A stretch of DNA of 64,000 nucleotides from CATQHP01 sp965205595 (GTDB lineage Bacteria; Acidobacteriota; Terriglobia; Bryobacterales; UBA6623), in contig CBDBHI010000047.1 in the NCBI GenBank assembly GCA_965205595.1, positions 1 to 64,000 on the forward strand, read 5' to 3'. The notes beneath the pieces were generated by a model. The model was given only the letters and a program-made list of their open reading frames with translations, was not told where the DNA came from and made no database searches. A program made the position numbers and the translations under genes. Below are positions 44,544 through 52,784 of this stretch, piece by piece. How positions within the stretch are numbered: position 1 is the stretch's first letter; every line of letters begins with the position of its first letter.

Positions 44544-45866
44544 ATGATCGCCGCCGAGCGCCCGCAGCTAGTCGTCGTTGGGCGCCCGAACGTCGGCAAG
44601 TCCACGCTATTCAACCGAATCACCGGTTCGAGACGCTCGATTGTGGGGGACGAGCCCGGTATAACGCGTGACCGCATCCGGCTGCCCGCAACCTGGAAGG
44701 GCAAGCAGTTCGAGGTCACCGACACCGGCGGGATGACTTTCGGCGAAGAGGGTGATTTCCCGGAGCTCATCAGCGACCAAGTGCGTGTCGCGGTCGGGAC
44801 GGCCGACCATGTGATATTCGTCATCGACGGTCGCAGTGAGCTAACCCCTAACGACCGCGATTTGGCCAGTTTGTTGCGGCGCTCCGGAAGAGCAGTGACC
44901 GTCGCGATAAATAAATGCGACACCGATGCTCTCGACGAGCTAACCGCGTCGTTCTACGAATTGGGTTTCCCGGAGGTCGTCCCAGTTTCGGCCGAGCACG
45001 GCCGCGGAATTGAGCGCCTGTTGCTTTCGGCGACCACGGCATTTCCGCGGGTCGAGGAAGTCAGCGAAGAAGAGCGGCCGATTCGGGTGGCAATTCTCGG
45101 CCGGCCGAACGCGGGTAAATCAACTCTGCTGAACTGCATCACCGGTCAAAAGCACGCTATTGTTTCGGCGATTCCAGGGACGACCCGCGATGGCGTCGAT
45201 GCCGAGGTGGTACGGCGCGGCCGACGTTTCGTTTTCGTGGATACCGCTGGAATTCGGCGTAAAGGCAAAACGACGCAAATGGCCGAGAAGCTCAGCGTGG
45301 TGATGGCGCGCAGGCACTTGCGCCTTGCCGATGTCGCACTCTTGCTCGTTGAGCCCGACGAGGGTGTCACCGCGCTCGACGCGCACATAGCCGGTTACGC
45401 GCACGAGGCCGGCAAGCCTTGTGTCGTCGTCGTCAACAAGTGGGATCTGAGTGCGAAGACTCAGCCGGATTTTCGTTTGCACGTCCAGGAACAGCTTAAG
45501 TTTCTCGATTATGCTCCGATCACGTTTGCTTCGGCGCTCACCGGCGATCGCGTTGAGAATCTGTTTCCGCTCATATTGAAAGGAAACACCGCCTCTCGAC
45601 TACGCATTCCGACTTCAGCGCTGAACCGCTTCTTGGCCGAGGTTGACTTCGACCGGGTGACCGTACCAGGCTTCTACAAGCCCAAAATTTCATACGTCAC
45701 GCAGCCTACGATCGCGCCTCCGAAGTTCGTGTTTTTCACGAATAAGTCGGTACCGTTTCACTTTGGACTGGAACGATATTTGATCAATCGATTGCGCGAG
45801 ACGTTTGGATTCGAGGGCACACCAATTGTGGTGCGGTCAAAGCTCAAGCCGAGGCGCAGACCTTAG
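44544..45866 (+). CDS. der: Ribosome-assembly GTPase Der (EngA)
   Basis: 440 residues from the ATG at 44544; the frame opens 68 codons earlier inside the divergent region. Two tandem GTPase domains: G1 GRPNVGKSTLF, G3 DTGG, G4 NKCD (about 1-170), and G1 GRPNAGKSTLL, G3 DTAGI, G4 NKWD (about 180-355), followed by the KH-like C-terminal domain (TNKSVPFHFGLERYLINRLR). Essential for 50S subunit maturation. Confidence 0.93.
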   Translation: MIAAERPQLVVVGRPNVGKSTLFNRITGSRRSIVGDEPGITRDRIRLPATWKGKQFEVTDTGGMTFGEEGDFPELISDQVRVAVGTADHVIFVIDGRSELTPNDRDLASLLRRSGRAVTVAINKCDTDALDELTASFYELGFPEVVPVSAEHGRGIERLLLSATTAFPRVEEVSEEERPIRVAILGRPNAGKSTLLNCITGQKHAIVSAIPGTTRDGVDAEVVRRGRRFVFVDTAGIRRKGKTTQMAEKLSVVMARRHLRLADVALLLVEPDEGVTALDAHIAGYAHEAGKPCVVVVNKWDLSAKTQPDFRLHVQEQLKFLDYAPITFASALTGDRVENLFPLILKGNTASRLRIPTSALNRFLAEVDFDRVTVPGFYKPKISYVTQPTIAPPKFVFFTNKSVPFHFGLERYLINRLRETFGFEGTPIVVRSKLKPRRRP

Positions 45867-45867
45867 C

Positions 45868-45883
45868 CCGCATTTCTCACCAC
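45868..45883 (+). repeat. Dispersed 16-mer CCGCATTTCTCACCAC, copy 2
   Basis: Begins 2 bp after the der stop codon, in the 24-bp convergent gap. Identical to copy 1. Confidence 0.55.
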
Positions 45884-45890
45884 CTTACGG

Positions 45891-46706
45891 CTATAGCACC
45901 ACTCCGAAGAATCCCTTCAGAAGATAGGCCGTGACGATCGAGATGAGCAGGAACCATACGACCCAATGCGTCGTAAACGGTCCGAAGCCAATTTCCGCCG
46001 TCGGATAGCGCACATCGAGCCACTCGACGCCGGTCGATCCGTAGCCATCTTCGCCGGGTGCGAGCAGCAAGCGTTCCCACCATCTGCCCGACCGGCGCTG
46101 CGAGACGTATTCGAAATTCGCTCCGGCAAGCGCGGATTTCGTTAGCTCGCCAGCGGCCGACTTCAGGGTCAGCTCGGCTGAACCGTTTTCGATAACTCGC
46201 ACTCGCCAACTGACTTCACCGGCCGCCTGCACGCGGACCGCGGCGGTTTCGACCGTGGCTCCAGTGGAAGCGCTAAGAACCGGCACGCCGCGCTGGGGCA
46301 CGACTTTCGCCGTGACGAGCGCAGTTTCCCCAACCCGCAGTGGGCGACGCCCGTACACCGCGTCGAGGTGACCATACAAGATCACCATCGGTAGGGCCAA
46401 AAAAAGCGCCGGGCGGAGCATATGCCCGACGTACTTGAAGTTGCTAAGAATCAGGTCCTTTTGAGCGGCCAACAGCAGGCCGGGGTCATCGCCAAAAAGG
46501 CGCATCTCAAGCAAGTGCGCCTGCATCAGTTTCTTAGCGCGTTCAATCGCGGGTTGATTTGAAGTTTTCCCTACAACCCACAACATCGCGATGCCGATGG
46601 CAATCGACATCAGTACGAATCCAAGCCTCGGGCTGACCTGGCTAAAAAACTGGGAGTAGCCCGCGACCGCTGCGCGCAGCGCGGCGTTGAACAAGTCAAC
46701 GATCAC
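45891..46706 (-). CDS. Membrane protein, possibly EMC3/Oxa1-like
   Basis: 271 residues from a GTG. Helices at about 28-46 (GFVLMSIAIGIAMLWVVG), 97-115 (ALFLALPMVILYGHL) and the C-terminus (WFLLISIVTAYLLKGFFGVV), with a basic helical stretch (AKKLMQAHLLEMRLFGDDPG) between the first two. The helix-basic loop-helix order recalls YidC/Oxa1-like DUF106/EMC3 proteins; the large beta-rich periplasmic part after helix 2 is different. Family assignment is a guess. It is coupled to the small gene upstream. Confidence 0.6.
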   Translation of the reverse strand: MIVDLFNAALRAAVAGYSQFFSQVSPRLGFVLMSIAIGIAMLWVVGKTSNQPAIERAKKLMQAHLLEMRLFGDDPGLLLAAQKDLILSNFKYVGHMLRPALFLALPMVILYGHLDAVYGRRPLRVGETALVTAKVVPQRGVPVLSASTGATVETAAVRVQAAGEVSWRVRVIENGSAELTLKSAAGELTKSALAGANFEYVSQRRSGRWWERLLLAPGEDGYGSTGVEWLDVRYPTAEIGFGPFTTHWVVWFLLISIVTAYLLKGFFGVVL

Positions 46707-46709
46707 TGG

Positions 46710-46907
46710 TTACTCGAGGTACCCGAGGCCCTGCAGTTTTTGCATAATCTCGTCGTCCGTTGCGCCGTCCTCGATTTGCGATAGCTCTCTATCAAGCACA
46801 TGCTCGACGAACTCTTGGGGCGACGAGTAACCGCCCGCCTCTGCACAGCGCTTGACGCGCTCAAATAATGCTTTTTCGAGTTTGATCGAATTCGAGAAAC
46901 CAAACAT
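46710..46907 (-). CDS. Small ribbon-helix-helix-like protein
   Basis: 65 residues: MFGFSNSIKLEKALFERVKR, then SSPQEFVEHVLDRELSQI. The basic start followed by an amphipathic strand and two helices resembles CopG/Arc-type DNA-binding proteins. Ends 3 bp before the GTG of the membrane protein. Could autoregulate this two-gene unit; no toxin is present next to it. Confidence 0.6.
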   Translation of the reverse strand: MFGFSNSIKLEKALFERVKRCAEAGGYSSPQEFVEHVLDRELSQIEDGATDDEIMQKLQGLGYLE

Positions 46908-46983
46908 GGTAACCCCTTATCATAATCCGCAATCGACGAGATGCCCAAGCTGGGCCACTATAGTACGTACACTCCGAGAAGAA

Positions 46984-48114
46984 ATGAAATTGGTGTTCAA
47001 TGCCGTTGCGTCAACGGCGGGCGGAGGCAAGACTTACTTGCTGAATTTGTTGCGGCATGTTCCCTCGCATGCAAAATTTCACGGCGATATTTGGGTCGCG
47101 CCCGCGTTGGCTGAGGTGCTGCCAAGTAAAGTGGCGGACTTTCAGGTGCGGGCTAGCGGTTTGGCGGCTCGAGGCTATCTAGGGAGGCTATTCTGGGAGC
47201 AGTTCGTGCTGCCTTGGCGCTCTTGGGCAACCAAAGCGGACGCTATCGTCTGTTTGGGAAATGTTCAGCCGCTAATAACGCCGCTGCCGATGGTCTTGAT
47301 AAGTGCGAATGCGCTTTATTTCAGCGACCGCTACGCCTCGGAACTTTACCACCGCAAACGCTACACGCGGCTACTTGAATATTTTTTCGAACGCGAGATG
47401 GTGCTGGCATCCGCCGGCGCGGCGGACGTGCTCGTGACGCCCACGCGGGCGATGGCAGATCACCTCGGCGCGGCTGGTGAGGCGGCGCACGTGCTGCCAT
47501 TTGGGCACCACCAGCCCGATTCGAAGTCCCGAGTCAAACCTGACCCGAGCAAGATCAAGTTCTTGATTGTCAGCTTCTATAATTATTTTCGGAATTTTGA
47601 AACAGTTTTTCGCGGCATCGCGTTGCTGCGCGAGCGCACGCTGGCACCGATTCAGTTGCTGCTGACTACCGACATTCGGCGCGGCCTCAGTTTGGGTGGG
47701 TACGATACGACGCAGGCATTCGAGTTGCTCGAAGACCTTGATCTGTTCAGCACCGTCCTGACCGTCGGCGAGACTCCAAATCACCGCGTTGCCGACCTCT
47801 ATGCGGAAGCAGACATCGTCATCTGCCCCGGCTATATCGAATCGTTCAGCTTTACGCTGGTTGAGGCGATGGCGCAGGGCAGTGCCGTGCTGGCGTCGGA
47901 TATTCCAGCCCACCGCGAGGTCAGTGGCGGCAATGTTTCGTTCTTCGCGCCCCTCGACCCAAAAGACTTCGCGCGTCAAGCTGAGCGACTGATCGAAGAC
48001 GAAACGATGCGAAACTCGCTAGCGGCGGCCGGGCCCGCGCAGGCCCAGCGCTTCTCATGGGCTAAGCACTTTGAGGCTCTGTTCAGGCTGATCGAGAGCA
48101 GCGTACAATCCTAG
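46984..48114 (+). CDS. Glycosyltransferase family 4/1-like
   Basis: 376 residues from the ATG at 46984. GT-B fold: N-terminal FNAVASTAGGGKTYLLNLL, linker VLPFGHH, C-terminal donor site ADIVICPGYIESFSFTLVEA with the ExxxxxxxE pattern and GSAVLASDIPAHREV. Probably transfers a sugar from a nucleotide donor in the cytoplasm for surface polysaccharide. Divergent from the RHH gene; ctatagt at 46959 could be a -10. Confidence 0.85.
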   Translation: MKLVFNAVASTAGGGKTYLLNLLRHVPSHAKFHGDIWVAPALAEVLPSKVADFQVRASGLAARGYLGRLFWEQFVLPWRSWATKADAIVCLGNVQPLITPLPMVLISANALYFSDRYASELYHRKRYTRLLEYFFEREMVLASAGAADVLVTPTRAMADHLGAAGEAAHVLPFGHHQPDSKSRVKPDPSKIKFLIVSFYNYFRNFETVFRGIALLRERTLAPIQLLLTTDIRRGLSLGGYDTTQAFELLEDLDLFSTVLTVGETPNHRVADLYAEADIVICPGYIESFSFTLVEAMAQGSAVLASDIPAHREVSGGNVSFFAPLDPKDFARQAERLIEDETMRNSLAAAGPAQAQRFSWAKHFEALFRLIESSVQS

Positions 48115-48117
48115 GAA

Positions 48118-48927
48118 GTGAGAGCCATACGGCTCGCCGCCACCTTGGCGGTTGCATCGACGCTGTTCGCTGCTGACATCCAACGCCGCCGCGCGCCAGT
48201 TATCAACGTCGGGGGCGTCGTGAATGCCGCCAGCTTCACACCCGCTCCGCAAAACTTCGTCTCGCCCAACGCTATCATTTCTATTTTCGGAATTGATCTA
48301 TCGCTGCGCACTAGGCCGGTTCGCGCGAGCGACTTGGCCGGCGGACGACTGCCCCTGAGCCTAAGCGGCGTGTCGGTGCTGCTCAACAACCAGCGACTGC
48401 CGCTCTACTTCGTCTCGGAATTCCAGATCAATGCGCAAATTCCCGACAACGTGCAGCCCGGAGAATGGCGGCTGCGAGTCAACCGCGAGAACCTAATTTC
48501 AGTAAACGCAGCGAATGTTCCAATTCGAGCGGTCGCGCCGGGGCTGTTCAACGTAGTAGTTCATCCGGACTTTACCCTCGTTGGCCGCGACCTTGAAATC
48601 GGAGCGACGCCGACGAGGCCGGGCGGCGTGATCATTCTGTTTGGGACTGGAATGGGTCAAACCGCACCGTTTGTATTTGCCGGTGAGCTTCCAAACTTCG
48701 CTGCGCCAATCATCCATCCGCTGAAGGTGTTTCTCGATGGCGCGGAACTTCCGGCGTGGTCGATCTTCTATGCCGGCCAGGCTCCGCGCCTGGCCGGCCT
48801 ATATCAGTGGAATATCATTTTGCCCGAGACGGTACCGGTTGGGAACCTAGAGATCATCGTCGAGGTCGACGGGGTCAAGTCGCAACCTGGAGTGTTTGTC
48901 GCGATCGACCCAGACGTACTCGAGTGA
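48118..48927 (+). CDS. TIGR03437 (Solibacter C-terminal) domain protein, exported
   Basis: 269 residues from a GTG 3 bp after the glycosyltransferase stop. Signal peptide RLAATLAVASTLFAAD. It consists almost only of the TIGR03437 module: VVNAASFTPAPQNFVSPNAI, ISIFGIDLS, LYFVSEFQINAQIPDNVQPG, GGVIILFGTGMGQTAP, IFYAGQAPRLAGLYQWNI. This module is nearly confined to Acidobacteria and normally sits at the C-terminus of long extracellular proteins; here it stands alone. Function unknown, perhaps cell-surface sorting or binding. Confidence 0.85.
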   Translation: MRAIRLAATLAVASTLFAADIQRRRAPVINVGGVVNAASFTPAPQNFVSPNAIISIFGIDLSLRTRPVRASDLAGGRLPLSLSGVSVLLNNQRLPLYFVSEFQINAQIPDNVQPGEWRLRVNRENLISVNAANVPIRAVAPGLFNVVVHPDFTLVGRDLEIGATPTRPGGVIILFGTGMGQTAPFVFAGELPNFAAPIIHPLKVFLDGAELPAWSIFYAGQAPRLAGLYQWNIILPETVPVGNLEIIVEVDGVKSQPGVFVAIDPDVLE

Positions 48928-48928
48928 G

Positions 48929-49819
48929 CTATCGACGCTCAAGCTCTTCAAGGCTTCGCGGCCAGTCCTTCTTAAGTAGTCGGGAGAGTGCGCGGTCGGC
49001 GAGCAGTCGTCCACCGGTCTGACAGTTGACGCAGTAGTTTGTTTCGTTTGACGCGTAACGAATCCGTTGTATCGGCGCGTCGCATTGCAGACAGGGTTGC
49101 CGGAAGCGGCCGTGGACAGCCATTCCCTCGCGAAAGGCGGTTACCTTTTCTGGAAAGCGCTCTTTCGCCTGCGATCGCAATCGCTCCAGCCACTCGGCAA
49201 GCGTCTCCCGCGTGGCGCGATAGAGGCGCTCGATCTGATCCGCGTCAAGCTTCTGCGTGAGAGCGACGGGCGACAGGCGCGCGCGGTGCAGGATTTCATC
49301 AGAATAGGCATTGCCAATGCCACTGAAAAGCTTCGCATCGGTGAGTGCGCGCTTCAGTGTGTGGTTGCGCCGCGTCAGCCTTTCAGAGAATGTTTCGAGG
49401 TCAGAGTCGAACACCTCAAGGCCGCCGGGGTCGAGCGCTTCCAACTCGTCCGACCCCCGCACCGCATGCAGCGACGCCCGTCGCTTTGTGCCGGCCTCGG
49501 TCAAGATCAGCGTACCGTTGCTGAAGTCGAAGGCTGCCAGCCCGCGTTTGCCTGGCGGCTTGGCGGCGACGTCTTTCCAGTGCAGCCGACCTGCAATCAT
49601 CAAGTGAATTACGAGCCAGTAATCGTCGTCCAGCCCAAATGCGATGCGCTTTCCGAGGCACCGCAGGCCTCGCACTTTTCGCCCAAAACAATGGTTAAGA
49701 GGCGGGTCGGCGGTGCGGAGCAAGAATGGACTCACGATGCGGACATCCTCGAGAACTTGCCCAACGATTCGCTGCTCGAGCGCTTCGACGTAAACGACGA
49801 CGTCAGGCAATTCCGGCAC
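48929..49819 (-). CDS. Fpg/Nei-type DNA glycosylase
   Basis: 296 residues from a GTG at 49819, chosen because it makes the protein start M-P-E-L-P-D, and the N-terminal Pro after the start is the catalytic nucleophile with the Glu next to it. LVIHLMIAGRLHW and the helix-two-turn-helix IGNAYSDEILHRARLSP follow; the zinc finger is CLQC...YCVNC. Repairs oxidised bases. Cannot be sorted between MutM and Nei by eye; the tail after the finger (SRLLKKDWPRSLEELER) is longer than usual. Confidence 0.88.
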   Translation of the reverse strand: MPELPDVVVYVEALEQRIVGQVLEDVRIVSPFLLRTADPPLNHCFGRKVRGLRCLGKRIAFGLDDDYWLVIHLMIAGRLHWKDVAAKPPGKRGLAAFDFSNGTLILTEAGTKRRASLHAVRGSDELEALDPGGLEVFDSDLETFSERLTRRNHTLKRALTDAKLFSGIGNAYSDEILHRARLSPVALTQKLDADQIERLYRATRETLAEWLERLRSQAKERFPEKVTAFREGMAVHGRFRQPCLQCDAPIQRIRYASNETNYCVNCQTGGRLLADRALSRLLKKDWPRSLEELERR

Positions 49820-50005
49820 GCCAGTAATCTTACCCCGCGGAAGTTCAATTTTCGCAGATAGTCGGTTAACTCGCGGCCACGTGGTTCGAAATGCGTACTC
49901 GGCAATTTCTTGCGCGGGGTTGGTCGACAAACTGACGCCGGGCTGGGCGCGAGGATCCGTCGGGTGAATCTATCGTCGTAGCCCACCGACGCCGATGGGT
50001 CTTAT

Positions 50006-50887
50006 GTGATTCGGCTTATCATTTGTCTCCTCATTGTGGTTCTCACCTGCCCGGGACAGCAGTCCATCGGAGTCCATGGCTCCTATCACTGCGGTCCCGG
50101 GGATCTTCTTGACATCCGCTTCTTTGAGGTCGACGATCTGGACACCCAGGCACTCATCTCGGCGGCGGGTGAGATCTCGCTGCCACTCGTGGGAGCGGTT
50201 GCGGTAGCGGGCCTGACGACGTCTGAGATAGAGGGCCGTATTGAAGAGGTGTACCGGCGGAACGTCATTAAAGAGCCACAGGTCACTGTCTCGGTGGCTG
50301 AATTTCAGAGCCAGCCCGTTACGGTGATCGGCGCGGTTCGAGAGCCGGGGGCTTATCAACTGCGGGGCGAGCGTCGTCTGCTCGAAGTGATTGCGATGGC
50401 GGGCGGATTCGATGAAGAGGCGGGCGGACGCATTAAGATTCAGCGCGGCGTGGACGATGTGGTGACGATCTCCATCGGCGAGTTGCTCGCCAGGCCGGGC
50501 CGAGCGACGAACATATCGATCGACGCCCACGACGTTGTCGAAGTCGAACGCTCCGGTGTCGTATACGTTGTCGGAGCGGTCGAAAAAGCCGGCGGGTTCC
50601 CTGTGCGTGATCAACGACCGATGACCGTGCTGCGGGCTCTGAGTCTGGCCCAAGGCTTGTCCCAGTTTTCTTCGCCGCAGAACGCCGTGGTCATCCGAGA
50701 CCTCGGCAGCGAGCGACACGAATTACCGGTGGCGCTCAAAGACATTCTGCGCGGTCGACGCGAAGACGTTGTTCTCGAAATGGACGATATCTTGTGGGTG
50801 CCCGACAGCCGAGCTAAGAGCGTGATGAACCGTGGTGTGGAAGCCGCCATTCAAATGGCAACAGGCATTGTGGTCTGGCGACGCTAA
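50006..50887 (+). CDS. Polysaccharide export protein (Wza-like, SLBB)
   Basis: 293 residues from a GTG; signal peptide IRLIICLLIVVLTCPG. Poly_export domain (YHCGPGDLLDIRFFEV, GEISLPLVGAVAVAGLT) and two SLBB modules (VTVIGAVREPGAYQL, VVYVVGAVEKAGGFPV). It forms the outer-membrane/periplasmic export channel for capsule or exopolysaccharide together with the co-polymerase encoded next, 24 bp on. Confidence 0.88.
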   Translation: MIRLIICLLIVVLTCPGQQSIGVHGSYHCGPGDLLDIRFFEVDDLDTQALISAAGEISLPLVGAVAVAGLTTSEIEGRIEEVYRRNVIKEPQVTVSVAEFQSQPVTVIGAVREPGAYQLRGERRLLEVIAMAGGFDEEAGGRIKIQRGVDDVVTISIGELLARPGRATNISIDAHDVVEVERSGVVYVVGAVEKAGGFPVRDQRPMTVLRALSLAQGLSQFSSPQNAVVIRDLGSERHELPVALKDILRGRREDVVLEMDDILWVPDSRAKSVMNRGVEAAIQMATGIVVWRR

Positions 50888-50911
50888 GCCGCGCGCAACG
50901 ACCTACGAATC

Positions 50912-52784
50912 ATGGACGAAAAGCTTCAGAAACTCACAGAAAAACTGCGCAGCGCGCCCGGACCGATGATCGTCGAGCGAGAGAGCCCCGCCACTGGACC
51001 GCAAAGCTTTGACGGAGCGCCCGACGACGATTTCTCATTGCGCGACTATTGGCGCGTCTTACACGCCCGCCGGCGGACGGTCTATGCGGCCCTCGCTGCC
51101 GCCTTCGTGATTGTGAGTGTCTACAACTACGTCACCGTGCCCGTATACCGCGCGACCGCGACGCTTCAGCTCGATCGTGAGCAGCCAAATATTGCAGAGT
51201 TCGATTCTGGCCGCCTGCAGCAAGTTCCCGATCACCCCGACTATCTCGAGACGCAATACAAGGTATTGCGAAGCCGTACTCTCGCCAAGCGCGTGATCGC
51301 GGCTGAAGGGCTCGGCGAGCGGCGTGAGCTCAACTACGGCATTGACGCTAGCGAGCTGGCCGGCGATCCGCAATCGGTTCACCCCGACGTCATGGAACGG
51401 TTTCTGAAGCGCCTCGGAGTCTCGCCCGCAAAGGGAACGCGATTGCTCGACGTGTCATACGAATCCGTCGACCCGGAACTATCCGCGCGTGTCGTGAACC
51501 AATTGACGCAACTATTTATCGAGCACAATCTTGAGGCCAAATGGAACGCCACGCAACAGGCTTCGACCTGGCTGCGCGAACAACTCTCCTCGCTGGAGCA
51601 ACGACTACAAGAAAGCGAAACTCAGCTGCGAGAATACGCCACCGCGAACTCGATTCTGTTTCTCGAGGAGCGCAAGGATGTAACTACCGAGAAGCTCGCC
51701 CGGCTCGAGGACGAGCTAACCCGCGCTGAGGCCGAACGCATTCAACGACAGTCGCTCGCGATGCTAGCCGAAGATGCGGTTCGCTCGGGACGAACGTTGC
51801 CTGCTAGCTTGACGAGCGCGCCGCTCGAGGAACTTGATATCCGTCTATCGGACGCGAGGCGTGAGTTGGCCTCGCTTGAGACATCATTCGGCCCCGGCTA
51901 TCCCAAACTACAGCGAGCGGAAAGCGAAGTCCGATCGATAGAGTCGGCCATTGAGGTCGAGCGCCAGCGGCTACTGCAGGGCGTCAAAGAGAGTTTTCAG
52001 CTAGCCGACAACCGCCAGGGACTACTAGCTGCAGCAGCCGGCAAGCAGCGCGTAAGCGTCAATCGCTTGAACGGCAACTTCATTCAATACAACATCCTCA
52101 AGCGAGATGCGGAGACCAATCGGGCGCTCTACGACGGATTGCTGCAGCGCTTGAAGGAAGCAGTCATCTCGGCGGGGCTGCGCGCCTCGAATATCGCAGT
52201 GCTTGATCGGGCCGAGGTCCCCAACGAACCGGCGCGGCCGGCGAAGATATTCAACTACGCGCTCGGGCTGAGCGCCGGGCTGCTTATTGGAGTCTGTGTG
52301 GGCTTTATGCAGGAGAGCATGCATGCCGGGCTGCGCAGCCCGGACGAAGTTGCCGAACTCACAGGCTTGTCGCTGCTGGCGGTAATTCCCCGCGGCGCGG
52401 GTGACGAGCAGAAAAAGGTCTCGCTCGAACCCGCCGGCTCAAAGTCAAATTGGGTGCCTGAAAGGGCACTGTCTGAAGCGTACCGGACGCTTCGCGGCTC
52501 GGTCTTACTTGGCAGCGAGGGCTCGATCCAGCGAATATTGTTTACCAGCGCTCAACCGCAAGAGGGTAAGACGACGCTGAGCCTCAACCTGGCCTGTAGC
52601 CTGGCGCAGTTGGGTAAACGGGTGTTGGTGGTTGACGCCGACATGCGCCGCCCCGATTGCAGCCGACAACTCAGTGTCGAGTCCGACACGGGCCTCAGAG
52701 AGTTTCTCGAAGAAGAGGTAGAGGCCGATACTGTCGTCTACAAAACCGCAGTCGACAATCTGTGGCTGATTCCCGCCGGAAAAT
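50912..52784 (+). pseudogene. Wzc-like polysaccharide co-polymerase/tyrosine kinase, cut by insertion sequence copy B
   Basis: Wzz domain (LRDYWRVLHARRRTVYAALA, first helix), coiled coil (about 200-400, SSLEQRLQESETQLREYA), GNVR-like region, second helix (FNYALGLSAGLLIGVCVGFM) and the start of the BY-kinase: Walker A in PQEGKTTLSLNLAC and Walker A' in RVLVVDADMRRP. Native sequence ends at LWLIPAGK; the insertion sequence supplies seven codons and TGA at 52807. Walker B and the C-terminal Tyr cluster are lost and do not reappear beyond the element. Co-polymerase function could survive; kinase activity should not. Confidence 0.85.
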
